Source of the DNA: Chthoniobacterales bacterium
GTDB taxonomy: Bacteria > Verrucomicrobiota > Verrucomicrobiia > Chthoniobacterales > JACTMZ01
Reading direction: 5' to 3'
Assembly: GCA_018883245.1 (NCBI GenBank)
Contig: VEQL01000030.1
Span: 1 to 33,199 of the forward strand
Length of the DNA: 33,199 bases
Part shown: positions 12,023 through 20,236 of the stretch, piece after piece
How positions within the stretch are numbered: position 1 is the first letter of the stretch
Layout: each line of letters begins with the position of its first letter
Notes under the pieces: model-generated
Told to the model about the DNA's origin: nothing
Seen by the model: the letters and a program-made list of their open reading frames with translations, nothing else
The model's database searches: none
Program-made: the position numbers and the translations under genes

Positions 12023-12589
12023 CTATGTTCCCGCCACGGACCGGCCCGAAAGCGGATGAACTTTTCCGGCGACCACACGGTCGAGAGTCACTTCCACCTC
12101 GCGTTGCGTCCCCAGCAAATCAAGCAAAACGGCGACGCGCTCTTTGGCCGGCATCACCCGCGTGACCACGGCCCGCAGGCCTTTGAAAGCGCCGTCCAGC
12201 AACGTGACCTCGTCACCGGCGGCAATGACGGGAGAAACTTCGATCACCTCGTTGTCGCGCACGTAGTGCCGCAACTCGGCGACCACGTCTTCCGGAACAA
12301 CAGCCGGCTCGCCGCCGAATCCGACAATCTTGGTGACGCCCATGGCTGAGGCCACGAGACGGTAGTGCGTGCGGTAGGGAAATTTGCCGAAGATGTATCC
12401 CGGAAAAAGCGCCTCCTCGAACCACTTCTTGCCCTTCACCGTCACCCGTTGGAAACGCAGGACGGGACTGAACACTTCGAGACCGACTTTGGCGCGCAGG
12501 AACTGCGCCGCCAGCTTCTCGTGCTTGGGCTGCGTCTTGAGGCAGAACCACAGGGGATCGGTCGATTCGATGACGGGTTGACGGTCCAT
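12023..12589 (-). CDS. Specialised NusG/RfaH-type transcription antiterminator
   Basis: A 188-residue NusG paralogue. The NGN domain covers roughly residues 12-105 (PLWFCLKTQPKHEKLAAQFL opening, FPGYIFGKF in the core), followed by a KOW domain around 122-150 (GDEVTLLDGAFKGLRAVV). Housekeeping NusG is normally found beside ribosomal protein genes, so a copy at the head of a polysaccharide cluster is best read as an RfaH/UpxY-type factor that helps RNA polymerase through the long operon. It starts three bases after the GbsR-like stop codon. The leader downstream holds a hairpin and an ops-like element. Its regulatory target is inferred from position. Confidence 0.88.
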   Translation of the reverse strand: MDRQPVIESTDPLWFCLKTQPKHEKLAAQFLRAKVGLEVFSPVLRFQRVTVKGKKWFEEALFPGYIFGKFPYRTHYRLVASAMGVTKIVGFGGEPAVVPEDVVAELRHYVRDNEVIEVSPVIAAGDEVTLLDGAFKGLRAVVTRVMPAKERVAVLLDLLGTQREVEVTLDRVVAGKVHPLSGRSVAGT

Positions 12590-12592
12590 GGG

Positions 12593-13114
12593 TTACATCC
12601 TCAGGAAAGTGGAGACGAGCGGCACAAGACGGCGCGCCTTTTTGTTCCAGGAAGCGAGACGTTCAACGCGCGCGGAGAGACCGTGGGGAGCGCCGTTGCG
12701 CGGGTCCGCGACGACAGAGTGCAGTCGCCCCAGTCGCCGGTTCGCATGCTCAATCCGCAGCGCGAGTTGGTCGCGCAGAAGCCCGTGCACCAGCGCGGGC
12801 AACTCCGACTCGGCCTCGTAATAATCTTTGCGATCGCCGGGCTGATGACTCACCCGCACCGCCCCCGCACCCCGAAGCAGACGCAACCCTTGGCTGGCGG
12901 AACCCTTGCTGATGCCCAGCCTGGCCACCATGTCGTCGAGAGTGAGCTTTTCTCCGCAGGCAAAGAGCAGACCGTAGATTTCCCCGACGGAACGCGGCAA
13001 CGAAAGGTATCTGCCGAGGTGGACGAAAAATTCGATCACCTCGCGTTCGGCCGGTCCCAAGCGGACGGCCGGTCGCGTAGGGCGCGCTGTGACCAAGGAG
13101 GGAATGCGGGGCAT
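12593..13114 (-). CDS. GbsR/MarR-type transcription regulator
   Basis: A 173-residue regulator with a winged helix-turn-helix of the GbsR/MarR group. The conserved region runs from GRYLSLPRSVGEIYGLLFA (about residues 34-52) to LTLDDMVARLGISKGSASQG, the recognition helix, and the wing at HQPGDRKDYYEAE. The C-terminal half is helical and probably forms the dimer interface. It is the first gene of the polysaccharide cluster and is followed at once by the NusG-type gene; this regulator-antiterminator pairing is likely to set expression of the operon. No effector is evident. The intergenic space upstream is shared with the divergent polymerase gene, which it could also control. Confidence 0.85.
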   Translation of the reverse strand: MPRIPSLVTARPTRPAVRLGPAEREVIEFFVHLGRYLSLPRSVGEIYGLLFACGEKLTLDDMVARLGISKGSASQGLRLLRGAGAVRVSHQPGDRKDYYEAESELPALVHGLLRDQLALRIEHANRRLGRLHSVVADPRNGAPHGLSARVERLASWNKKARRLVPLVSTFLRM

Positions 13115-13123
13115 GGAGGATCG

Positions 13124-13151
13124 AATGTAGCACGCGCGTTCCGCAATTCAA
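13124..13151 (-). promoter_or_regulatory. Possible sigma70-type promoter for the regulator-NusG-polysaccharide operon
   Basis: On the minus strand TTGAAT (13151-13146) and TACATT (13129-13124) are 16 bases apart, each matching four of six consensus bases. The -10 box ends only 9 bases before the ATG at 13114 and no Shine-Dalgarno sequence is present, so a leaderless transcript would be expected if this promoter is real. Confidence 0.35.
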
Positions 13152-13238
13152 TAGATGCTGAACAAACTGAACACGGTGGAGCCGTCATCCCTCTCCGCGC
13201 ATTGCCGGACATCCGCAGAACCGTTAGTTTGACACGTC

Positions 13239-15611
13239 ATGACCAAGCGGACACCGGCGTGGGTTCACCGCGAAGACCTCTTCATCGTGCCGCCCGGAGG
13301 CTGGGTTCTCGCGGGCACGTTGCTGCTGTCGATCGTGCTGGCAGGCGGACGCCCGCTCTGGGCGCAGGGAGTCGTGGCGGCGGGGGTCGGCATTCTTTGG
13401 TTGGTCTGGCCACCGCAGACTTTGCCGAAAAGAGGAGTGCTTTGGATGCTGCTGCTGCTCGTTCTGGTTCCTTTGGTTTCTTATTTGCCGACGGCGTTGG
13501 CCACGCCTCCGGCTTGGCGGACTGCGCTGTATCAGTTGCCGGCCATTGCGCCCTCACCCGTCTTGACTCCGCAGCCGTGGCTCACGCTCCATGTGTGGTT
13601 CCTCTGGCTCTGCGGCGTTGCCTTGGCCGGGTGGTGCGCCTGTCAGTCATGGGACCATTACAACCGTGACACACTTGCCCGGATGTTCGCCGGATCCGTG
13701 GCGGCGGTGGCTGCGTTTGCCATCGTTGCATCTTTAGCCGGCTCCAATCCCTCCTTTTGGCAGAGCACGGACAACTTCGGGCCGTTCCTCAACCGGAATC
13801 AATGGGGCTCGCTCTTGGGCATGACAAGCATCGTCGCATTGGCGTTGGTGCATCAATCCCTGCGGCACGGCAGCAAAAGGGGATTTTTCTTCTGGGCCGT
13901 GGCCCTTGCGATCCTGGTATTTGCCCTGCTGCGCAACGGCTCGCGCGGAGGTGTCGTGGTCTTGTTCGCGGGGGGCTTCGCTTATTGGATGTTCTTCGGC
14001 CTCGCCCGCAAACAATACCGCTATGCCGCGATCGCCGTCTCGTTCCTCTTGTTGTCGTTTGCGTTTTTCTCCTACGGCGGCGGCCAGTTGGTCGAGCGCT
14101 TCACGGGTTTGCGCGAGACCGTGGAAACCGCGGGCGAAGGCGATTTCCGTCTGGAGTTTTACCGGATGACACGAGCCATGCTGGCGGACGCACCGCTGAC
14201 CGGTTTCGGGCTCGGGAACTTCGAATACGTGCTGCCCTTCTATCTCGATTTCGCCCCCGTTTTCAACCGGCGGCCCGCGCATCCCGAAAGCAGCTTCCTT
14301 TGGCTCGCATGCGAAGGCGGGTGGCTTGCCGTGATTGTGGTGGGAGCCGCTTTGACCATGGTCATCGCCATGGGTCACCGCGCAAGGCGCTCGCGCGCGA
14401 CAACCATCCGGTCCGCCGGGATGGCTTGCGCCCTGGTGCTTGTCATGAACGCGTTTTTCGAGGTCAGCGGTCACAGAATCGGCACTTTGTTTCCCGCACT
14501 CTTCCTTGCCTCGCTTGCCCTGCCTGCCGCCTCCGGCGGGACTGCCAGAATGCGCACCACCCTGGCCGCGCGCTTTTTGGGTGCCGTTGTTGCCGGAGTC
14601 GGGCTGCTTTGGATCATTGGCGGCCTGGGGCGTCCAGCGCTGCCCGAGGTGCAAGGAACCACCGCTCTGCGCGAGCAAGCCGGAAAGTTGAAAGAAGCCG
14701 GCGACACCCAAGGCGCCGTGACTCTGCTGCACGAGGCCGCACACCTTCTTCCTTTGGACTGGAGCACACACTGGGCGCTGGCGAGCTACTTGCTCGAAAT
14801 GGGAAACACCCAAGATGCGTGGGGCGAGTTCCGCGCGTCGGGTGCACTGCTTCCCTACATGGACTGGGTGATCGAGAAGGAAGGGTATTTCTGGCTTCCG
14901 ATAAGTCCGGCCCGCGCCGTCTATGCATGGAACGAAGCCATGCGCCGCGCACCGTCCGGGCGCCGCGCGCAAATGTATGCGGGGTATCTCAACAAAGCGA
15001 AAAACAACAAGGAACTTACGGCGATGCTCATGCGTCTTCGGCCGGAAGATCCTGAGTTCGAATTCGCGCGGGTGCGTGCAGCCGGAGACGCCGGACCGAG
15101 GCGCCTTGAGTTGCTTCTGAAAAAAACCAACGGCTTGGCTTTGGCACCGGAACCGCTCGTTGAGCCGGTCATGCGGTATATGCTCGAACGCGGCCTGGGT
15201 GCCCAACTCGACCAACTGGTCGAGGCTTCACCCCGTCTCAAACTCATCGGATACCGGGTGCTGGCAGATCGCGCGGCCCGGGAGAATCGTCTGGCCGACG
15301 CTCTTGAACTGCACCTGCAATACGCTCCGCGCCCGTCGTTGCCCGCGCCGATCAGCCGCAGCGATCTCCGCAGCATCGAACGGGCTGCCGCGCTTGCCCC
15401 GATGGATATCGCCACCGCCATCGCCTACTATCAGGCCCTGGAAGCCGCACGACGCGGCGACGACGCCTACCGGCAACTGCGGCACATCATGAGTATGCCG
15501 AACGCCCCGAGCTATGTATGGTATCTTGCGGCCCAAGCCGCCTACGAACGCGGGCAATTCGAGGAAGGCTGGAAATACCTGCAGGCTTACAGCCAGAAGA
15601 CCAAGAAATGA
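13239..15611 (+). CDS. O-antigen ligase/polymerase-like membrane protein with TPR-like C-terminal half
   Basis: A 790-residue protein. The first 460 or so residues are hydrophobic, with about ten or more membrane spans. They include the Wzy_C/WaaL signature region GPFLNRNQWGSLLGM (around 182-196) and an external loop with FYRMTRAML and HPESSFLWLA, as in O-antigen ligases and polymerases. From about 470 on the protein is soluble and built of helical TPR-like repeats, which would probably lie on the outer face of the inner membrane. It may polymerise or attach the glycan made by the divergent cluster, but could equally glycosylate protein. It overlaps the next gene by four bases (ATGA). Confidence 0.85.
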   Translation: MTKRTPAWVHREDLFIVPPGGWVLAGTLLLSIVLAGGRPLWAQGVVAAGVGILWLVWPPQTLPKRGVLWMLLLLVLVPLVSYLPTALATPPAWRTALYQLPAIAPSPVLTPQPWLTLHVWFLWLCGVALAGWCACQSWDHYNRDTLARMFAGSVAAVAAFAIVASLAGSNPSFWQSTDNFGPFLNRNQWGSLLGMTSIVALALVHQSLRHGSKRGFFFWAVALAILVFALLRNGSRGGVVVLFAGGFAYWMFFGLARKQYRYAAIAVSFLLLSFAFFSYGGGQLVERFTGLRETVETAGEGDFRLEFYRMTRAMLADAPLTGFGLGNFEYVLPFYLDFAPVFNRRPAHPESSFLWLACEGGWLAVIVVGAALTMVIAMGHRARRSRATTIRSAGMACALVLVMNAFFEVSGHRIGTLFPALFLASLALPAASGGTARMRTTLAARFLGAVVAGVGLLWIIGGLGRPALPEVQGTTALREQAGKLKEAGDTQGAVTLLHEAAHLLPLDWSTHWALASYLLEMGNTQDAWGEFRASGALLPYMDWVIEKEGYFWLPISPARAVYAWNEAMRRAPSGRRAQMYAGYLNKAKNNKELTAMLMRLRPEDPEFEFARVRAAGDAGPRRLELLLKKTNGLALAPEPLVEPVMRYMLERGLGAQLDQLVEASPRLKLIGYRVLADRAARENRLADALELHLQYAPRPSLPAPISRSDLRSIERAAALAPMDIATAIAYYQALEAARRGDDAYRQLRHIMSMPNAPSYVWYLAAQAAYERGQFEEGWKYLQAYSQKTKK

Positions 15612-17338
15612 GAGACAAAGGCGACAAGCCCCCCATCGATGAAGATGATCTGAGCGCGGAGGAGATCCGGCAGCTTTGGCGACGCCGCTTCGTCCGCAGG
15701 ATTCTGACCCTGGGGCTGCCGGCTGTTCTCATCCTCGGCATCGGAATCGCATTGGCCGTGCCGCGCATCAAAGACTGGCGCGCGCGACAATTCGCGGAGA
15801 GATCGGATGCGCTTCTCGCCGAGGGCAAGCTGCAGGAAGCATTCAACAACGCGTCCTCTGCCCTCCAGATGCGCCCGCAAATGGCCGAGGCCCAGCGGTC
15901 GTATGCGGCCGTGCTTTTGGCCGCGGGAAAACCCCAGAGCGTGGAGGTGCTGCGCCAGTTGGTGGAAAGCGGCAGGGGTAGCGCGGATGACAGGCTGCAA
16001 CTGCTCGAGGCTGCGCTGCGCTTCGGCGATATCGCGCTGGCCGAACGTGAATCGTTCGCCCTGATGCAGCAGGGCGGACAAACGGGAGCGGCGCTGTTCG
16101 CTTTGGCACGCGTGAGGATCGCACAGCAGCGGTATGACGATGCCATGCAAGCTCTGCGCGAAAGCATCGACGCGGGCGGCGGACCCGAACCCTCCATCCT
16201 GCTCGCCAAACTGCGGTTCGCGCAGAACACGCCGGAGTCCGTCGCCGCCGCCACGGATCTTCTCCGCCCGCTGGCTTTGCGTGACGACAAGACCGGACTC
16301 GATGCGCTCATGGCGCTGCTTGCATCGCCGGCACTGCGCACGAAGGAAGCAGCCGGATGGGTCGAAAGCCTGCGGTCGCACCCCATGGCCAGCACGGAAC
16401 AAAAACTGGCGGCGGCCAGCGCCGAGATCCAAATCGAACCTTCGTCCTACGCCGAGGTCGTCCGGAAAACCATCGATCTCCACCGCTCCGGGTCCACCGA
16501 AGAAAAAGCCCAGCTCGCGCGCTGGCTGAACCAGAACCGCGAATACCGCGCCGTTCTCGACACCATCCCCGCGGACGAAGCCACCACGCGCAGCGACCTT
16601 TTCCTCATCCGCCTGGACGCAATGGCGGGACTTGGCGACTGGAAAGGCATCACCACGCTGCTGCGCGGCGAAAACCTTCCGCTGCAGACGCCGGTCATCA
16701 TGCTCTATCGCGGCCGTGCTTCCAGGGAGACGGGCGATGCGGAGGCTGCGGTTTCCTTCTACCGGCGCGCTGTCATCGAGGCGGCCCCGAGTCCCGAGGT
16801 CATGTGGTATGTCATCGATTACCTGCAGAGAGTCGGCGAAGACGCGGTGCTGGAGCAGGAACTCACACGCCTCACCGAAAACCCCGCCACCGCGCGCCAG
16901 GCATTCCAGGCGCTGGTTCCGATCGTGCAAAAGCGGCAGGACGCGGAAACCCTGTTCCAGCTTTACGACCGGATGATCAAAAAACTCCCGGCCGAGCGCG
17001 CCGTTCAGAACGACCGCCGCTACTTTGCCGCGCTGACCGGACGCAGCCTCGATGTCGCGGGTGCGCAGGAGCTGGCGGCCGCGGAGCCCCAGATGCTCGC
17101 CTACCGCATCACGCTGTCTTTTATCCTGTTGAAGAACGGACAAAATGAGGCGGCCCTGCGTGTTTTCGACGGCGTAACGCTCGACCCGGCACAAATCCAG
17201 CCTTACCAGCGGGCCGTGCTCGCTGCTGTATTGGGAGCAAACGGGAGAAAAAACGAGGCGCAGCAACTGGCGCGAAACGTGCCGGGCGAAGCCGTCACGG
17301 CAAAAGAGTTCGAGCTGATCGCGCCCTACCGCGAGTAG
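15608..17338 (+). CDS. Membrane-anchored TPR protein
   Basis: A 576-residue protein with a short charged N-terminus, one membrane span at about 32-51 (ILTLGLPAVLILGIGIALAV), and more than 500 residues of helical TPR-like repeats, for example AEGKLQEAFNNASSALQMRP just after the span. It is probably anchored in the inner membrane with the repeats outside. The ATG at 15608 overlaps the polymerase-like stop as ATGA, so the two are coupled and probably form a complex in glycan polymerisation, export or quality control. No enzymatic motif is visible. The gene ends five bases before the convergent Hsp33 gene; no terminator hairpin is seen in that gap. Confidence 0.82.
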   Translation: MRDKGDKPPIDEDDLSAEEIRQLWRRRFVRRILTLGLPAVLILGIGIALAVPRIKDWRARQFAERSDALLAEGKLQEAFNNASSALQMRPQMAEAQRSYAAVLLAAGKPQSVEVLRQLVESGRGSADDRLQLLEAALRFGDIALAERESFALMQQGGQTGAALFALARVRIAQQRYDDAMQALRESIDAGGGPEPSILLAKLRFAQNTPESVAAATDLLRPLALRDDKTGLDALMALLASPALRTKEAAGWVESLRSHPMASTEQKLAAASAEIQIEPSSYAEVVRKTIDLHRSGSTEEKAQLARWLNQNREYRAVLDTIPADEATTRSDLFLIRLDAMAGLGDWKGITTLLRGENLPLQTPVIMLYRGRASRETGDAEAAVSFYRRAVIEAAPSPEVMWYVIDYLQRVGEDAVLEQELTRLTENPATARQAFQALVPIVQKRQDAETLFQLYDRMIKKLPAERAVQNDRRYFAALTGRSLDVAGAQELAAAEPQMLAYRITLSFILLKNGQNEAALRVFDGVTLDPAQIQPYQRAVLAAVLGANGRKNEAQQLARNVPGEAVTAKEFELIAPYRE

Positions 17339-17343
17339 AACCG

Positions 17344-18114
17344 TCAAACGCCTTCGTCGAACAACCCGCGGGGCAGTTCGTGTCTGCGGCCGCAGCGCGG
17401 ACAAGGCACATTGATATGCGAGTCCCCCGCGAAAACTTCGTCGAGGCTGCCGCGCAGGGCCGGAAAAATCGCGGAGGCCACACGCTCGGGCGAGCAACCG
17501 CACTCGAATCGATACGCTCGCGTCTCCAGCGGCGCGGCATTGTCTTGGCGCGCGAGCGGGGAGATTTCCCCGACGTCTGCCTCGCGAAACCACGACGTAT
17601 CGCAATCGGGTTGGGCGGCCAGAATCGCAAAGTCGTCTCCACCGAGTTCAAAAAATCGTGCGGGCCGCTGCTCGCTGCATTCGTAGTAGGCCTCGGCCGC
17701 GGCAAAAACACCGCCGCGGAATTCGACCGAGCTTTTGCGCCGCGGAAAACTCTCCCGCACCGTTTCGCCGTGGAGAATGTTCGAGCCGACTCGCCTCACA
17801 TTTTCGGAGAATGCCTGCCCGGTCACACGACCCGTCGGGCCATCCACAGCCGCGAAAAGATTGAGACCCTCGCCCTCGAAATGCATCGTCCAGGCGAAAC
17901 TTGAAGCCCGGGGCTGCGCCGCCGCATGCAGCACGAGCGCCGCCAGCAGAAGCTTCAGCTTCTCGTCCGCGCCCCCGCCCAGCACGACGCCCGTCTGGCC
18001 GAGGTGGAGGTAGAGATCGGTGAACATCGGCCCGAAATCCCCGGAGCAAAGGAGCGCGTTGCGGCCGCGCACAAAGCGGCACTGGACCAAAACATTTTCC
18101 GTTTCCGCGTTCAT
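17344..18114 (-). CDS. hslO: Hsp33-family redox chaperone
   Basis: A 256-residue Hsp33-type holdase. The C-terminal zinc site is present as CGC near residue 206 and CPRC near residue 240, the four cysteines that bind zinc in the reduced form and form disulphides on oxidation, switching the chaperone on. The GEGLNLFAAVDGPTGRVTGQ segment matches the N-terminal core. It is somewhat shorter than the usual 290 residues. The ATG at 18114 was taken in preference to an upstream start at 18138. It faces the TPR gene convergently and the PII gene divergently, with about 137 bases between it and PII. Its presence suggests exposure to oxidative and unfolding stress. Confidence 0.85.
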   Translation of the reverse strand: MNAETENVLVQCRFVRGRNALLCSGDFGPMFTDLYLHLGQTGVVLGGGADEKLKLLLAALVLHAAAQPRASSFAWTMHFEGEGLNLFAAVDGPTGRVTGQAFSENVRRVGSNILHGETVRESFPRRKSSVEFRGGVFAAAEAYYECSEQRPARFFELGGDDFAILAAQPDCDTSWFREADVGEISPLARQDNAAPLETRAYRFECGCSPERVASAIFPALRGSLDEVFAGDSHINVPCPRCGRRHELPRGLFDEGV

Positions 18115-18239
18115 TTTATCACGCCGGAGGCCCTGCATTCACCCGGCCCCCGCTGCATGCCGGATTTTATCCGGTCGCAGCGCGAAAGCAAAATTCTTGC
18201 GCTCTTTTCCGTGCTTGCAATCGGCGGGACGTGCATTAG

Positions 18240-18590
<351 letters not shown>

Positions 18591-18626
18591 TCCCTCACCG
18601 CGCGGGGCGAACAACGAAGACCTCCC

Positions 18627-19463
18627 GTGGATATCATCCAAGCCCTCCTGCTCGGTGTGGTGGAGGGAGTCACCGAATATCTTCCGGTCAGCTCGACGGG
18701 CCACCTTCTGCTCGCGCAGCGCCTCATGGGCATCCAATCGAGCAACGTGTCGGATGCGTTTGCCATTTGCATACAGGCCGGCGCCATCATCGCCGTGCTC
18801 GGCCTTTACCGGGCCCGCGTTGCACAGATGCTGGCCGGCCTGGCGGGCCGTAACGCGCCCGGAAAACGACTTGCCTTCAATCTGGTCGCGGCATTCGTGC
18901 CGGCCGCGATCCTTGGCCTGGCGCTCGAGAAGCCCATCAAAAAGTATCTTTTCGGCGGTGACCAGTGGGGCCTCTGGCCCGTCGTCGCCGCGTGGCTCGT
19001 CGGCGGGATTGCCATTCTCGCCGTGTCATATGCGCGGCGCAAGCGCGGCAAAGCTCCGGCCACAGGACTCGACCTCGACCAACTGACCGTGCGCATGGCC
19101 GTGATCGTCGGCGTTGCCCAATGCCTGGCCATGTGGCCCGGGGTAAGCCGCAGTCTCATCACCATCGTCGGCGGCGTTCTTGTCGGACTTTCCCTGCCGG
19201 CCGCGGTGGAACTCAGCTTCCTTCTCGGCGTGGTCACGCTCACCGCCGCCACCGCCAAGGATGCGCTGTCCCACGGGCAGGAGATGCTTGCCGCCTACGG
19301 CGCCGGACCGCTCATCGCCGGTTTTGCGGCCGCTTGGCTCTCCGCCGTTCTGGCGGTCAAATGGATGGTCGGCTACCTGAAAAGCCACGGTATGGAAATC
19401 TTCGGCTGGTATCGCGTGGCACTCGCCATCGCCGTCGCCGCCTGGTTGATGCTCTCCGCATAA
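18627..19463 (+). CDS. uppP: Undecaprenyl-diphosphate phosphatase
   Basis: A 278-residue integral membrane phosphatase of the UppP/BacA type, which recycles undecaprenyl diphosphate to the monophosphate carrier used for peptidoglycan, O-antigen and other envelope glycans. The two active-site regions are present: EGVTEYLPVSSTGHLLL at 13-29 and PGVSRS at 171-176. The start codon is GTG at 18627. It lies between PII and a small conserved gene in the same direction, probably one transcript ending at the terminator at 19943. The carrier-recycling role fits the nearby glycan cluster, although uppP is also a general housekeeping gene. Confidence 0.95.
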   Translation: MDIIQALLLGVVEGVTEYLPVSSTGHLLLAQRLMGIQSSNVSDAFAICIQAGAIIAVLGLYRARVAQMLAGLAGRNAPGKRLAFNLVAAFVPAAILGLALEKPIKKYLFGGDQWGLWPVVAAWLVGGIAILAVSYARRKRGKAPATGLDLDQLTVRMAVIVGVAQCLAMWPGVSRSLITIVGGVLVGLSLPAAVELSFLLGVVTLTAATAKDALSHGQEMLAAYGAGPLIAGFAAAWLSAVLAVKWMVGYLKSHGMEIFGWYRVALAIAVAAWLMLSA

Positions 19464-19472
19464 CGCACAACG

Positions 19473-19901
19473 ATGGACCCGATCGCTCCCGACCTGCAGT
19501 CCGTCATCCTGTGCGAGGACGTGCGCACCGAAGTCAGCGGATCGCAAAGCCTGGTCGGGGTGATCGGCGCCATCCCGGCACCCCAGTTGCCCATCGGTTT
19601 TTTCAAGCTCTGCCTTTGGACACGGTGGTGCGGCGGCATCGGAAAATTCCACCAAGACTCGCGCTTCCTCGATCCCGAGGACGAAGTCGTCGCCGAAGCA
19701 GGCATCGATTTCGAGCTTCGGGAAATCGAGGGCAGCGCGACCAACGTCCATTTTTTCGGCGGCGTCCAAGTAAAATCCTTTGGCGTCCACCACGTCGAAA
19801 TACGCCTCGATGGCGACCTCCGGATGCGCTTCCCCGTGCCCGTGGTGCGTGTGACTCACAACCCGGCCGGTCCGCCCCCTTTCCAGACGCCGGCCGAATA
19901 A
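19473..19901 (+). CDS. Small conserved protein of unknown function (DUF6941-like)
   Basis: A 142-residue soluble protein beginning nine bases after the uppP stop. It resembles small, probably beta-rich proteins grouped as DUF6941, with an opening segment SVILCEDVRTEVSGSQSLVGV and a central run of charged strand-like sequence. The match is from memory of the family pattern, so the domain name is tentative. It has no signal peptide or membrane span. It is the last gene before the intrinsic terminator at 19907-19943. I cannot suggest a function beyond its probable co-transcription with uppP. Confidence 0.7.
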   Translation: MDPIAPDLQSVILCEDVRTEVSGSQSLVGVIGAIPAPQLPIGFFKLCLWTRWCGGIGKFHQDSRFLDPEDEVVAEAGIDFELREIEGSATNVHFFGGVQVKSFGVHHVEIRLDGDLRMRFPVPVVRVTHNPAGPPPFQTPAE

Positions 19902-19906
19902 CGACG

Positions 19907-19943
19907 AAACTTCCGCGAGCGGCACATCTGCGGAAGTTTTTTT
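19907..19943 (+). terminator. Intrinsic terminator after the uppP operon
   Basis: A perfect 10-base stem, AAACTTCCGC (19907-19916) with GCGGAAGTTT (19930-19939), around a 13-base loop and followed by a T-run. It starts five bases after the stop codon of the preceding gene. Confidence 0.85.
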
Positions 19944-19998
19944 GAACGCGAATCCGCTCCGGCGGTCAAAATACTCACAAGTTTTCATGAGGGGGAGT

Positions 19999-20046
19999 AA
20001 AGGCGTCCGGCCCGGATGGGTCGCGGCGCCTTTCTCCTTTTGTTTT
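19999..20046 (+). terminator. Possible second terminator-like hairpin
   Basis: AAAGGCG at 19999-20005 pairs with CGCCTTT at 20027-20033 and is followed by the T-rich CTCCTTTTGTTTTT. It lies between the uppP-operon terminator and the tRNA promoter, with no gene visible between 19944 and 20079. It could end a short RNA or be a backup terminator. Confidence 0.35.
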
Positions 20047-20079
20047 TCGCGAGGCGCATTGGCAGAGCAGCCGAAAATC

Positions 20080-20107
20080 TTGCACCAAGCCACCTTCCGG
20101 CTATGCT
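20080..20107 (+). promoter_or_regulatory. Promoter of the tRNA-Leu gene
   Basis: TTGCAC (20080-20085) and TATGCT (20102-20107), 16 bases apart, end 10 bases before the tRNA. Spacing and position suit a sigma70-type promoter. Confidence 0.5.
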
Positions 20108-20117
20108 GCCGCTATAA

Positions 20118-20201
20118 GCTCGGGTGGTGAAATGGCAGACACGTGCGTTTGAGGGGCGCATGCCGCAAGGCATGGGGGTTCAAGTCCCCCCCCGAGCACC
20201 A
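20118..20201 (+). tRNA. tRNA-Leu (anticodon GAG)
   Basis: An 84-base tRNA with the long variable arm of class II tRNAs. Acceptor arms GCTCGGG (20118-20124) and CCCGAGC (20191-20197) pair. The anticodon stem TGCGT/GCGCA encloses the loop TTGAGGG, giving anticodon GAG at 20151-20153, which reads CUC and CUU. The variable arm (TGCCGCAAGGCA) and T arm (GGGGGTTCAAGTCCCCC) are regular. The 3' ACCA is encoded. Fumarase follows 35 bases downstream. Confidence 0.96.
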
Positions 20202-20236
20202 CTTTTGATGCCGCAATCTGCGGCCCAGATATCCCT

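Noticed and set aside
13734-15215. A 493-residue open frame on the minus strand inside the polymerase-like gene
   Set aside because: Antisense to a protein with clear membrane and TPR-like structure; its composition is that expected from the complement of GC-rich coding DNA and it shows no recognisable domain.
15587-17605. A 672-residue open frame on the minus strand across the TPR gene
   Set aside because: Same cause: reverse-strand shadow in GC-rich sequence, no domain, and it would also overlap the Hsp33 gene.
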